Counted from the stretch's first letter, positions 46,038 to 54,652 are shown. The stretch: DNA of 64,000 nucleotides from Gammaproteobacteria bacterium (GCA_015488885.1 WFMW01000057.1:1-64000); one strand, 5' to 3'. Program-made: numbers and translations. Notes: generated from the sequence alone by a model not told the origin.

Positions 46038-47231
46038 ATGATTAAACCACATGGTTCTGATGAACTGAATCCGTTATTTGTTTATGATACAGCTGAAAAT
46101 GAAAAGCTACAAACTGAGGCAGAAAGCCTGAAATCTATTCTGGTCAGTTCTGCTACAGCGGCTAATGCTGTTATGCTTGGTGGCGGCTATTTTAATCCGC
46201 TAACCGGTTATATGAATAAAGCCGATGCACTGTCCGTGGCCAGGGACATGAAAATGACATCCGGCCTGTTCTGGCCAACACCGGTTTTAAATTTGCTTCA
46301 TGATGCACAAGGCATCAAAGCCGGTGACCGTATTGCACTGAAAGACCCCAATGTAGACGGCAACCCTGTACTGGCGGTTATGGATGTCGAAGCCGTTGAA
46401 ACATTTACTGACGATGAAATGGCCATGATGACCGAAGAAGTCTACCGCCCGCATAAAGATGAGGCGCACCCTGGCGTTGAAGCCTTTAACGCACAAGGCA
46501 AAGTATGTCTGTCCGGCCCCATTCAGGTATTGAACTTTTCCTATTTCCAGAGTGAATTCCCTGATACCTTCCGTACTGCTGTTGAAATTCGCAATGAAAT
46601 TGCCGAACGCGGCTGGAATAAAGTTGTTGCTTTTCAGACCCGTAACCCGATGCACCTTGCTCATGAAGAACTTTGTCATATGGCCATGGATCGTTTAGGT
46701 GCTGATGGCCTGGTGATTCATATGCTGCTGGGTAAACTAAAAAAAGGTGATATCCCTGCCCCGGTTCGTGATGCTGCAATTCGTAAAATGGTTGAACTCT
46801 ACTTCCCTGAAAATAGCGCCATGGTTACTGGTTATGGTTTTGACATGCTCTATGCCGGCCCACGTGAAGCGGTATTACACGCTACCTTCCGCCAGAATAT
46901 GGGGGCAACCCACTTTATTATTGGTCGTGACCATGCTGGTGTCGGCGATCACTACGGTGCTTTTGATGCACAAACCATTTTTGATGAAAAAGTCCCCAAA
47001 GGCGCTCTGCAAATTGAAATATTTAAGGCAGACCACACCGCTTACTCCAAAAAGCTGCATAAAGTCGTTATGATGTGTGAAGCTCCCGACCATGAAAAAG
47101 AAGACTTTATCTTGTTATCGGGTACCAAAGTACGTGAAATGCTTGCGAATGGTGAAGCGCCACCCAAAGAATTTTCACGTCCTGAAGTCGCTAAAATTCT
47201 GATTGATTACTACCAAGGTTTAAATAAGTAA
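46038..47231 (+). CDS. sat: ATP sulfurylase (dissimilatory type)
   Basis: 397 residues, homo-oligomeric ATP sulfurylase. Motifs QTRNPMHLAHE (about residue 198) and GRDHAGVGDHYG (about 295) form the nucleotide site. In sulfur oxidisers it works as APS + PPi to ATP + sulfate, the substrate-level phosphorylation step. There is no C-terminal APS-kinase domain. CAGGAG precedes the ATG. It sits between the PPi genes and aprBA, joining the two halves of the pathway. Confidence 0.96.
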   Translation: MIKPHGSDELNPLFVYDTAENEKLQTEAESLKSILVSSATAANAVMLGGGYFNPLTGYMNKADALSVARDMKMTSGLFWPTPVLNLLHDAQGIKAGDRIALKDPNVDGNPVLAVMDVEAVETFTDDEMAMMTEEVYRPHKDEAHPGVEAFNAQGKVCLSGPIQVLNFSYFQSEFPDTFRTAVEIRNEIAERGWNKVVAFQTRNPMHLAHEELCHMAMDRLGADGLVIHMLLGKLKKGDIPAPVRDAAIRKMVELYFPENSAMVTGYGFDMLYAGPREAVLHATFRQNMGATHFIIGRDHAGVGDHYGAFDAQTIFDEKVPKGALQIEIFKADHTAYSKKLHKVVMMCEAPDHEKEDFILLSGTKVREMLANGEAPPKEFSRPEVAKILIDYYQGLNK

Positions 47232-47294
47232 AATTAGAAAACAGTCTGAGATTATGTGATTTTCCCAGATTCCTGTTCCCAGGCAGGAATCTGG

Positions 47295-47963
47295 TTATCT
47301 CGGCACAGGAACGAATGCCACTTCATCGCCATGTTCGATCAGCGTATAAGGTTCGGCAAACTGCTTATTTACCGTTACCTGCAGACGATCGTTGGCAAAT
47401 GCCTGTTCCCAGCGTGATCCACGTTTTCGCATCCATGCAAGCAATGTTTCGACATTGGTCACTGATTCTGGAATAGCCACTGCTTCCTCATCCTTACCGG
47501 CAATTTTTGCCAGTTCGATAAAATACACCAGATTTATCATAACCTGCCCGGTGGCATCCGTTTCACGGCCATCACCACGGCTTAAACCGTATTTATGCAG
47601 ATTCTTCAGGTATTCCCCCCATCTGGTTTCATACTGCTTACCCAGCTCATACAAAGTTTCCCAGGAATAAATACCGCTATCATGCCCATCGTCAAAGATA
47701 ATTCTTAACGCATAATTACCCTGTGGTTCAATGGACGAAATATTGACCCGTTGTTTACCGGCAACCGGTTTATCCATCACTTTAACTTCAGCAGCTGTAG
47801 AAAAAACACGTAGATATTCACAGGGGTATTGAAAACTAAAGCCATCTGCAGAGGCGTCATCTGCAAAAGCAATTTCCAGCAATCTGGATTTCTGGTGTAA
47901 ATTTATTTTTGTTGGTACATGCGTGGCAACAGAAGCATGCCCGTTATTTTCGGAAAAAGCCAT
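47295..47963 (-). CDS. DUF971 (GBBH-like N-terminal) plus ThiS/MoaD-like fusion protein
   Basis: 222 residues. Residues about 18-125 match the gamma-butyrobetaine-hydroxylase-like N-terminal fold (LEIAFADD, FSFQYPCEYLRVFS, NYALRIIFDDGHDSGIYSWETLYELG). Residues about 140-222 look like a ubiquitin-like MoaD/ThiS fold (INLVYFIELAKIAGKDEE, then LQVTVNKQF, LIEHGDEVAFVPVPR). The chain stops at VPVPR, so the Gly-Gly tail needed for sulfur-carrier activation is missing. The fusion sits between sat and aprBA on the opposite strand. Function unknown. Confidence 0.7.
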   Translation of the reverse strand: MAFSENNGHASVATHVPTKINLHQKSRLLEIAFADDASADGFSFQYPCEYLRVFSTAAEVKVMDKPVAGKQRVNISSIEPQGNYALRIIFDDGHDSGIYSWETLYELGKQYETRWGEYLKNLHKYGLSRGDGRETDATGQVMINLVYFIELAKIAGKDEEAVAIPESVTNVETLLAWMRKRGSRWEQAFANDRLQVTVNKQFAEPYTLIEHGDEVAFVPVPR

Positions 47964-48037
47964 AACAGTAATAAATATTCATGGTTATCAATCTAGCTAT
48001 TTTACCCGTAAAAACAGGGCAGTACACGATTTTTCTA

Positions 48038-48056
48038 AAAGAGAATGATTCTCTTT
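48038..48056. promoter_or_regulatory. candidate Fur box
   Basis: AAAGAGAATGATTCTCTTT is a perfect 9-1-9 palindrome containing GAGAAT-G-ATTCTC, the known variant form of a Fur box. It is 75 bp upstream of the DUF971 gene and 447 bp upstream of aprB. The rest of 47964-48502 holds a TCACA-N5-TGTGA dyad near 48426 and GCAATTGCAATTGC at 48459-48472 but no gene. Confidence 0.5.
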
Positions 48057-48502
48057 AAATTTAATCATAAAGAACTTGATAAGTTATTGTTTCTTAAAGC
48101 CATAAACGAACGCACTATACGATAAATAAAATTTATTGCAACCATAATATTATTGTTTGGTGTTTTTTATAATGAAGCGTATTCTTCATCGCGATAAATA
48201 CTAAGTTTAATTGCTTTTAGTGTGGGTTCAGGCATACAATACGTGCCCGCCTAAAGACATTAAATGAAGCATTAATTTAGTAGTCACCTCAGTTTGTTCA
48301 TAAATTATTATGTTTTTACTGAAGGCAGGCAACACAGCCTTTATTATGGCATGTGAAACCATTTTCGAATCTCGACATTTTTTTAAACCATGCCGAGTGA
48401 AGGAAAAACAGGTAGTTACCAGAAGTCACATAAGCTGTGATTTAAGGTGAATCTACTGCAATTGCAATTGCATAACACTTACAACTCCAGGAGTTAATAA
48501 TA

Positions 48503-48970
48503 ATGCCTACTTTTGTACGTACAGAAAAGTGTGATGGATGTAAAGGCCAGGATCGTACAGCCTGCATGTATATCTGCCCACATGATCTGATGAAACTTGA
48601 TAAAGATGGTTCTGACACCGGTCACGCCATGAAATCATACAACCAGGAGCCTGAGCAGTGCTGGGAATGTTATTCCTGCGTTAAAATCTGCCCTCAGAAC
48701 GCCATTGAAGTTCGCCACTATGCCGACATCGTTCCACTAGGTGGTTCAGTACAACCGCTACGTGGTACAGATTCTATTATGTGGACCATTAAGTTCCGTA
48801 ATGGCAATATGAAACGCTTCAAATTTCCTATTCGCACCACCGCTGAAGGTTCTATTGACCCTTATGCTGGTAAACCTGAAGCTGATATGTCGAAAATCGA
48901 AGAACCCGGTTTCTTCTGTCAGGAAAACGGTTACCGCGCAGGCGATCCCAGCGAATTAATCTGTAAGTAA
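48503..48970 (+). CDS. aprB: adenylylsulfate reductase, beta subunit
   Basis: 155-residue ferredoxin-type subunit with two [4Fe-4S] clusters: CDGCKGQDRTACMYICP (about residues 10-26) and CWECYSCVKICP (about 52-63). The rest is the typical AprB tail wrapping around AprA. CAGGAG precedes the ATG. It carries electrons from the AprA flavin to a membrane partner. Neither aprM nor qmo genes are in this window, so that partner is encoded elsewhere. Confidence 0.97.
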   Translation: MPTFVRTEKCDGCKGQDRTACMYICPHDLMKLDKDGSDTGHAMKSYNQEPEQCWECYSCVKICPQNAIEVRHYADIVPLGGSVQPLRGTDSIMWTIKFRNGNMKRFKFPIRTTAEGSIDPYAGKPEADMSKIEEPGFFCQENGYRAGDPSELICK

Positions 48971-49069
48971 ATTCATATAAATCATCGGATATTAATATAT
49001 TTGTACATTAACTAACGTGCAATATTATCCTTAAATCGTAATTATTCATAAACATATAGAGGCTTAAAA

Positions 49070-51052
49070 ATGGCTGAATTTGGAAATCCAGATGTCATCG
49101 AAGAAACAGTAGATATACTGTTCATCGGTGGTGGAATGGCCTGTTGTGGTGCTGCATTTGAAGTTATGCAGTGGGCAAAAGGCACAGATCTTAAAATTAA
49201 ACTTGTCGATAAAGCAGCAATGGATCGCTCTGGTGCGGTTGCACAGGGTTTATCTGCTATTAACACATACATCGGTAATGACCTTGACCCTGCGGACTAT
49301 GCGCGCATGGTTTCAAACGATCTTATGGGTATCACTCGTGATGACCTGGCTTATGACGTTGGTCGCCATGTGGATGAGTCTGTCCACCTGTTTGAAGAAT
49401 GGGGATTACCCATCTGGAAAACAGACGAAAATGGTGAGCGTTTTGACGGTTCAAAAGGCATGACCCCATTAAAGGATGGTGGTAAACCTGTACGTTCCGG
49501 TAAATGGCAAATCATGATCAACGGTGAATCCTACAAGTGGATCGTTGCCGAAGCCGCTAAAAAAGCGTTGGGTGTAGAAAGTATTCAGGAACGTGTTTTT
49601 ATCGTTAAACTGGTTAATGATAAGAATGATCCTTCCCGTATTGCCGGTGCTGTTGGCTTCTCCACACGTGAAGACAAAATTTATGTCTACACTGCAAAGG
49701 CCATCCTGCTTGCAGCCGGTGGCTGTGTCAATATCTTCCGTCCACGTGCTGTGGGTGAAGGTCAGGGACGCGCCTGGTATCCTGTATGGAACGCCGGTTC
49801 GACCTACTCAATGGCAGCAGAAGCTGGCGCTGAGATGACACTGATGGAAAACCGCTTTGTACCGACCCGTTTTAAAGACGGTTATGGCCCTGTTGGTGCC
49901 TGGTTCCTGCTCTTTAAAGCCAAAGCCACCAATGCGTTTGGTGAAGCTTACATGGTCAAAAACAAAGCCATGCTGGATGACTATCCTCCCTATGGCCATG
50001 CTGCCGTGCCTTCATCCTGTCTACGTAACCACTTAATGCTGAAAGAGATGCGTGACGGTAACGGCCCTATCTGGATGGATACTGTCAGTGCACTGGCTGC
50101 ATTGCGTGAAACATTATCACCACGTGAAGTAAAACACCTTGAAGCTGAAGCCTGGGAAGACTTCCTTGATATGTGTATTGGCCAATGTGGTATCTGGGTT
50201 GGTGAAAACATTGAACCAGAGAAGAAAAACTCTGAATTAATGCCAACTGAACCCTACCTGTTAGGTTCACACTCTGGCTGTTGTGGTATCTGGGTATCCG
50301 GTCCAACTGATGTTGGTGCGCCGACTGATGAAAGCCTGGGCGAAGGTATTCCTTCACACCTGCCATCTGGCTGGAACTGGGGCTACCGTGGTATGACTAC
50401 GGTAAACGGCCTATTCACTGCGGGTGATGGTGTCGGTGCTTCCGGTCATAAGTTCTCCTCAGGTTCACACGCCGAAGGTCGTATGGCTGCTAAAGCGATG
50501 GTTAAGTACTGCCTGGATAATGCAGACTTTACACCTGAGCTGGATACCTCTGTGGATCAACTGGTAGCTGATATTTACCAACCGGTTAAAACTTATCTTG
50601 AGTTTAAGGACTACACCACAGCCATTGACGTTAACCCTAACTATATCACCCCTAAAATGCTGCAATTCCGTTTGCAGAAAATTATGGATGAGTATGTTGC
50701 GGGTACTTCAACTTACTACACAACCAATGCAGAAATGCTGCGTGTTGCTGGTGAGAAGATCGATATGCTGAAAGAAGATGCAGCTAAAATGCGTGCCAAA
50801 GACCTTCACGAATTACTTCGTGCATGGGAAAACTATCATCGCATTATCACTGCTGAAGCTCACATGAAACACATTGAGTTCCGTCAGGAGTCACGTTACC
50901 CCGGGTTCTACTACCGTGCTGACAAAAACTTCGTTGATGAAGAAAACTGGAAGTGTTTTGTAAACTCAATCTATGACAAAAACACCAAACAATGGACATG
51001 CTTCAAGCGTGGCCATACTGATCTGGTAGACAAGTCTAAACTGTTCAAATAA
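49070..51052 (+). CDS. aprA: adenylylsulfate reductase, alpha subunit
   Basis: 660-residue flavoprotein that joins sulfite and AMP to APS in the oxidative direction. FAD-binding region FIGGGMACCGAAFE at residues 17-30, catalytic and substrate segments RSGAVAQGLSAINTYIG and LGSHSGCCGIWVSGP, and a C-terminal LLRAWENYHRI helix, all as in AprA. Cytoplasmic heterodimer with AprB. Starts 99 bp after aprB. A strong terminator follows at 51074-51107. Confidence 0.97.
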   Translation: MAEFGNPDVIEETVDILFIGGGMACCGAAFEVMQWAKGTDLKIKLVDKAAMDRSGAVAQGLSAINTYIGNDLDPADYARMVSNDLMGITRDDLAYDVGRHVDESVHLFEEWGLPIWKTDENGERFDGSKGMTPLKDGGKPVRSGKWQIMINGESYKWIVAEAAKKALGVESIQERVFIVKLVNDKNDPSRIAGAVGFSTREDKIYVYTAKAILLAAGGCVNIFRPRAVGEGQGRAWYPVWNAGSTYSMAAEAGAEMTLMENRFVPTRFKDGYGPVGAWFLLFKAKATNAFGEAYMVKNKAMLDDYPPYGHAAVPSSCLRNHLMLKEMRDGNGPIWMDTVSALAALRETLSPREVKHLEAEAWEDFLDMCIGQCGIWVGENIEPEKKNSELMPTEPYLLGSHSGCCGIWVSGPTDVGAPTDESLGEGIPSHLPSGWNWGYRGMTTVNGLFTAGDGVGASGHKFSSGSHAEGRMAAKAMVKYCLDNADFTPELDTSVDQLVADIYQPVKTYLEFKDYTTAIDVNPNYITPKMLQFRLQKIMDEYVAGTSTYYTTNAEMLRVAGEKIDMLKEDAAKMRAKDLHELLRAWENYHRIITAEAHMKHIEFRQESRYPGFYYRADKNFVDEENWKCFVNSIYDKNTKQWTCFKRGHTDLVDKSKLFK

Positions 51053-51073
51053 TTTTTGAACGATTGAGTCAGG

Positions 51074-51107
51074 AAATCCGGGCATCCTTTGGATGCCCGG
51101 ATTTTTT
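51074..51107 (+). terminator. intrinsic terminator after aprA
   Basis: Stem AAATCCGGGCATCC / GGATGCCCGGATTT with a three-base loop and six or more T, 21 bp after the aprA stop. Confidence 0.93.
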
Positions 51108-51195
51108 CATTTATAACGTTCTTTACAAATGAATGGCGAATGTTAGTTATTTTCATTTGTCATCTATTTACTAACTCGAACCTGAAAATATTATT

Positions 51196-52113
51196 ATGAC
51201 TGATAACAAAAAGCCCGAATTTGATCTGCCTGCTTCAAGCCCGGTTGAACCCATACGCCTGGAACTTGAAGATAAACTGAAATTCCGCTGTCACCGAGAT
51301 GTATCCTGCTGGAACCGTTGCTGTTCACAGGCCGATGTTACCCTTACACCATATGATATTATTCGCCTGAAAAACCATCTGGACATGGATTCCACTGATT
51401 TTCTAAAAGCACATACGGTTCCCTTTGAACTTGATGCTCATAGCGTGCCAGGGCTCAAACTGCGTACTAACAATGAAGGTGCCTGTCTGTTTATGCAACA
51501 GGAAGGCTGCTCCGTCTATAATAATCGACCTACTGCCTGTCGCTATTATCCCTCTGGCCTACTGGCGATGAAATCAGTTAGCGAAACGTCTGATGAACGT
51601 CATTTCCTGTTAATTAAGGAAGACCATTGCAAAGGACACGAAGAAGATCAGTACCAGACTATTGCAGAATACCGTCAACAACAGGGCGTTGAAGAATACG
51701 ATGATTTAAACCATGAATGGTATCAAATTATATTAAAGAAAAAATCCACTGGCCCTGCTATCGGCAAACCCTCTGAAATGAGCCTGCAGATGTTTTTTAT
51801 GGCCAGTTATGACGTTGACCGCTTCCGTCGATTTGTAATGAGTGATGCATTTGTGAAAATGTATGACCTTACCGATGAAGAATACGCAAAACTTGAAAAT
51901 GATGATCTGGCATTAATGCAGTTTGGCTTCAAATTAATGAAGCAGGTATTTTTTGGTGAGCGCTCGATTAAAGAACGTGAAGGCGCCTGGGAAGAACGCA
52001 TCAAAGAGCGCAAAGAAATTCTCGAATTTCGCAAACAGGCAGAAATCGCTGAACATCAACATAAACAGGAAGCGGCGCGTAAGGCGGCACTGGAGAGTAA
52101 TGATGACAAATAA
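51196..52113 (+). CDS. YkgJ-family cysteine-cluster protein
   Basis: 305 residues. The cluster FRCHRDVSCWNRCCSQADVTL near residue 30 and EGCSVYNNRPTACRYYP near 105 give the CxnCxxxCC / C-C pattern of the YkgJ family, thought to bind zinc or an Fe-S cluster. The C-terminal 70 residues are a highly charged coiled coil (KERKEILEFRKQAEIAEHQ). Cytoplasmic. Lies downstream of the aprA terminator with its own start; the functional link to Apr is by position. Confidence 0.8.
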   Translation: MTDNKKPEFDLPASSPVEPIRLELEDKLKFRCHRDVSCWNRCCSQADVTLTPYDIIRLKNHLDMDSTDFLKAHTVPFELDAHSVPGLKLRTNNEGACLFMQQEGCSVYNNRPTACRYYPSGLLAMKSVSETSDERHFLLIKEDHCKGHEEDQYQTIAEYRQQQGVEEYDDLNHEWYQIILKKKSTGPAIGKPSEMSLQMFFMASYDVDRFRRFVMSDAFVKMYDLTDEEYAKLENDDLALMQFGFKLMKQVFFGERSIKEREGAWEERIKERKEILEFRKQAEIAEHQHKQEAARKAALESNDDK

Positions 52114-52151
52114 TCGCTGTCAACGCCCTCTGATCTCTTAATAATTAATGT

Positions 52152-52664
52152 ATGAATAATAAACCACTAACCGTGGGCATACTTTCTGATTCTCATGGTT
52201 TTCTACAACCAGAAATCAGGGGAATTGTAAATGACTGTGACTATATCGTTCATGCAGGTGATATATCCAGTACTGAAGTGCTAGACCAGTTACAGGCCAG
52301 AAAAAAACTTGTTGCAGTTGCTGGTAATAATGATTACCCGGCATTATGGAAAAAACAGGATGCCGCAATCGTTACCAGTTTACCTGAAGTAGCCAGCCTG
52401 ACACTACCGGGCGGGCAGCTTGTTGTGGAACATGGGCACCGTTTTGGCAATCATCCCGACCATCAGCAGTTACGTCATCAATACCCGACAGCACGAATGA
52501 TTGTTTATGGGCACACCCATCACCGGGTCATTGATCAGAGTGATGAACCCTGGGTGGTTAATCCTGGAGCCTCAGGGAAAACTCGCACCCATGGCGGTTT
52601 TTCCTGTCTGGTTCTTCATGCCAGTGAGGAGGAATGGATTATTGAAACTTTCGCACAACCCTGA
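52152..52664 (+). CDS. YfcE-type metallophosphoesterase
   Basis: 170 residues with the calcineurin-like motifs in order: GILSDSHG (D, H), VHAGDIS, VAGNND, EHGHRFG and VYGHTHHRV, ending NPGASGKTR. Two-metal phosphodiesterase of the MJ0936/YfcE family, cytoplasmic. It follows the YkgJ gene by 38 bp and is probably co-transcribed. Confidence 0.9.
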   Translation: MNNKPLTVGILSDSHGFLQPEIRGIVNDCDYIVHAGDISSTEVLDQLQARKKLVAVAGNNDYPALWKKQDAAIVTSLPEVASLTLPGGQLVVEHGHRFGNHPDHQQLRHQYPTARMIVYGHTHHRVIDQSDEPWVVNPGASGKTRTHGGFSCLVLHASEEEWIIETFAQP

Positions 52665-52735
52665 CGCAACGACGATGCACTTCCAGTGCATCGTTTTAAC
52701 TATGCGAACTGAGAGCAATAAAAACCCAGGCTATT

Positions 52736-53506
52736 TTATACCTTTATATAAACCCAGCCCTTATCTATCAGCTCGGGAATAATATCCCTGGCGGTTTTTG
52801 CTGTATTTACCTCAGGCAGCATTACGATATCGTGACCTTCTCTTTTCCTTGCTTTGGCAATCGAACGCGCACAGGCATAAAAATGAATATCTTTATTCTC
52901 CCTGATTATTTTTTCAATACGACTGCTATAGGGTGAAACATCTTTACGCAGTAAGTTAATACCTGCTTTATTGGCCACAATATCAATACTTAATGGCGTA
53001 CCGGCAACACGGTAACTGCGTATCAGCTGTTCGGTTTCATCCATGGCTTTTTTAAGCGTCAACACCCCGCCTGAGGCAACATGTATAACGATTTTTCTGG
53101 CATTATGAATAGTGGGGACATTATTAGCAAAATATTGAAAAATCTCACTTGAAGTAGCAATACCTGATTGCTGGACACCAGAACCATGCCCAAACCAGCC
53201 GATTAATGCCCCAAAAATCAGAATAATTGAGGCGGCAATCGCCGAAGATACCCTTTTCCATAATAGGGAACGGTTAAAACGGCGATCCACACGTGAACGT
53301 GGTACATCACTGTATGCATAACCAATCAACTCCTGCACGGCTTTTAGCTGACATACCCGCTCCCGTAGTCCTTTATCATCTAGAAGCCTTTGACGGATTT
53401 CATCCATTTCAGTTTTATCAAGCTGCTCATCAATAAACAGATTTAATGTCTCTTCAGAAACAGCCTTGTTATTATCAACTTCACCATTATCCGTTTGCTT
53501 GTTCAT
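52736..53506 (-). CDS. transmembrane anti-sigma factor with periplasmic DsrE-like domain
   Basis: 256 residues. The cytoplasmic part (1-80) is acidic and helical (ETLNLFIDEQLDKTEMDEIRQRL), like anti-sigma domains. One membrane helix covers about 86-106 (SAIAASIILIFGALIGWFG). The rest (about 136-256) is a DsrE-fold domain: KIVIHVASGG, LSIDIVANKAGINLLRKD, IHFYACARSIAKARKREGH with C212, and IIPELIDKGWVYIKV. The DsrE domain should face the periplasm. The start overlaps the ECF sigma stop (TAATG). The pairing and topology make it an envelope sensor; the sensed molecule is not known, and a reactive sulfur species is the natural guess. Confidence 0.8.
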   Translation of the reverse strand: MNKQTDNGEVDNNKAVSEETLNLFIDEQLDKTEMDEIRQRLLDDKGLRERVCQLKAVQELIGYAYSDVPRSRVDRRFNRSLLWKRVSSAIAASIILIFGALIGWFGHGSGVQQSGIATSSEIFQYFANNVPTIHNARKIVIHVASGGVLTLKKAMDETEQLIRSYRVAGTPLSIDIVANKAGINLLRKDVSPYSSRIEKIIRENKDIHFYACARSIAKARKREGHDIVMLPEVNTAKTARDIIPELIDKGWVYIKV

Positions 53507-54054
53507 TATTTCACTCTCCGTAACTTAAACTCAGATATATCATTAGCACCAAATTCAAGCAGCTGGTTTTTAAGTTTCTTTCTTGCCCTGAACAGACGGC
53601 TCATTATTGTACCAATGGGGACATTCACAATCTCAGCAATTTCTGCATAACTGAAGCCTGCAAAATCTGCCAGGGTTACGACTTCACGTAATGGCAAGGG
53701 TAGCTGCTCGACAGCGTTCCTCACACGTTTAATAATGGCTGCCTGCTGATAAATTTCGACATGTTCAGGTTGCTCCTGATCATGAGTTTCAATATATTCA
53801 ACATGCCTGCCTTTAACACGTAAATAATCCTGCCAGCAATTATACAATATTCGGTACAGCCAGGTATCAAGTGTCGCAACATCACGCAAACTTGCGGCGT
53901 TCTTAATTGCCTTCATTATGGTTTCCTGCACCAGATCATCAGACAGTGAAGCATCATGTGACCACGAATACGCAATCCGGTATAGCTTGTGGCGTCGTTC
54001 AGCAAATTCTGTTTTTAAGCCATAGGCCGCCAGGGCATTTTTTATTACTTTCAT
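53506..54054 (-). CDS. ECF-type RNA polymerase sigma factor
   Basis: 182 residues from the ATG at 54054, which has GGAG five bases upstream; a GTG six codons earlier is less likely. Region 2 is SDDLVQETIMKAIKN and LDTWLYRILYNCWQDY; region 4 is LPLPLREVVTLADFAGFSYAEIAEIVNVPIGTIMSRLFRARKKL. There are no regions 1 or 3, as in ECF sigma factors. Translationally coupled to its anti-sigma factor. A GGAAT-N16-CGTC promoter lies 27 bp upstream of the start, implying autoregulation. Confidence 0.93.
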   Translation of the reverse strand: MKVIKNALAAYGLKTEFAERRHKLYRIAYSWSHDASLSDDLVQETIMKAIKNAASLRDVATLDTWLYRILYNCWQDYLRVKGRHVEYIETHDQEQPEHVEIYQQAAIIKRVRNAVEQLPLPLREVVTLADFAGFSYAEIAEIVNVPIGTIMSRLFRARKKLKNQLLEFGANDISEFKLRRVK

Positions 54055-54081
54055 AGAGTCTCCAGATAACACAATATTAAA

Positions 54082-54106
54082 GACGAAATAACAGCATAAT
54101 TATTCC
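54082..54106 (-). promoter_or_regulatory. ECF-type promoter of the sigma gene
   Basis: On the minus strand GGAAT (54102-54106), 16 bp, CGTC (54082-54085), followed by TTT. This is the classic ECF promoter architecture, with the -10 element 27 bp before the sigma start. The same hexamer/tetramer pair with the same 16-bp spacing occurs divergently at 54390-54414. Confidence 0.7.
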
Positions 54107-54389
54107 TTTTTTTATATTTTAATAGCCAGGCAATAATATAACGCGCTTTATCTTGCGCCTTAATATAAAAATACCATCATAAGATACCCACCCTTCCCGG
54201 TTGTTTTCCTTATACAGATAATATCAGCTTCCCCTGTCTTTCCCTTTAAAAACAAATAATTTGTGAATAATTACGTGGCAGTCATATCAAATGGAATATT
54301 CCCAGGATAAACGTCTTTTTTGAATACTGTTTTTAAGTGTAATTCACTCCAGCTAACGGATCAAGCATCAATAAAAACAAATTAACCAT

Positions 54390-54414
54390 GGAATAAAAAG
54401 CCATACTATTCGTC
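54390..54414 (+). promoter_or_regulatory. ECF-type promoter of the divergent DsrE/porin operon
   Basis: GGAAT (54390-54394), 16 bp, CGTC (54411-54414), then TCT. It is identical in key elements and spacing to the promoter of the sigma gene (both read GGAATAA at the -35). A nearby GGAATATTCC / CGTC pair at 54293-54315 has a 14-bp spacer and is less convincing. Confidence 0.7.
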
Positions 54415-54469
54415 TCTGGTATTAGAAAATCAAAAATACAAATCTTCAGAATTACGGAGGAAAATTAAA

Positions 54470-54484
54470 ATGAAAGCATATTGA
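54470..54484 (+). other. minimal leader ORF (Met-Lys-Ala-Tyr) with strong ribosome site
   Basis: GGAGGA (54456-54461) sits nine bases before ATG-AAA-GCA-TAT-TGA. Downstream of the TGA the same frame stays open for a further 25 codons with a short hydrophobic run. It could be a leader peptide in the 230-base 5' region between the ECF promoter and the DsrE-like gene, or the remains of a gene ended by a nonsense codon. The rest of 54055-54652 is promoter and repeat sequence. Confidence 0.4.
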
Positions 54485-54560
54485 ATTGTGTTTTATAAAC
54501 TGAATAAGCATTTGACCGCGATTATGATCATGACAATGAATAATTTATTCAAAACCATTT

Positions 54561-54638
54561 AATAATCTCAATCAATAATATCAATCAATAATATCAATCA
54601 ATAATATCAATCAATAATATCAATCAATAATTATCGAT
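54561..54638. repeat. 13-bp tandem repeat (AATAATATCAATC)
   Basis: Four perfect units at 54574-54625, with a degenerate unit on each side (54561-54573 and 54626-54638). The array ends three bases before the GAGGAG of the DsrE-like gene, inside its presumed 5' untranslated region. Unit number could vary by slippage. Confidence 0.9.
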
Positions 54639-54652
54639 AAGAGGAGAAATAT

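Noticed and set aside
45995-46045. 16-codon ORF overlapping the sat start as a leader peptide
   Set aside because: No good ribosome site (only GGG ten bases upstream) and no recognisable control peptide. The CAGGAG inside it is the ribosome site of sat.
54293-54315. GGAAT / CGTC pair as the main promoter of the DsrE operon
   Set aside because: Spacer is only 14 bp, shorter than the 16 bp of the two better matches. Kept only as a secondary possibility.
54561-54638. Possible CRISPR array or replication iterons
   Set aside because: The units are 13 bp, directly adjacent without unique spacers, and no replication or Cas1/2 gene is nearby. A simple tandem repeat explains it.
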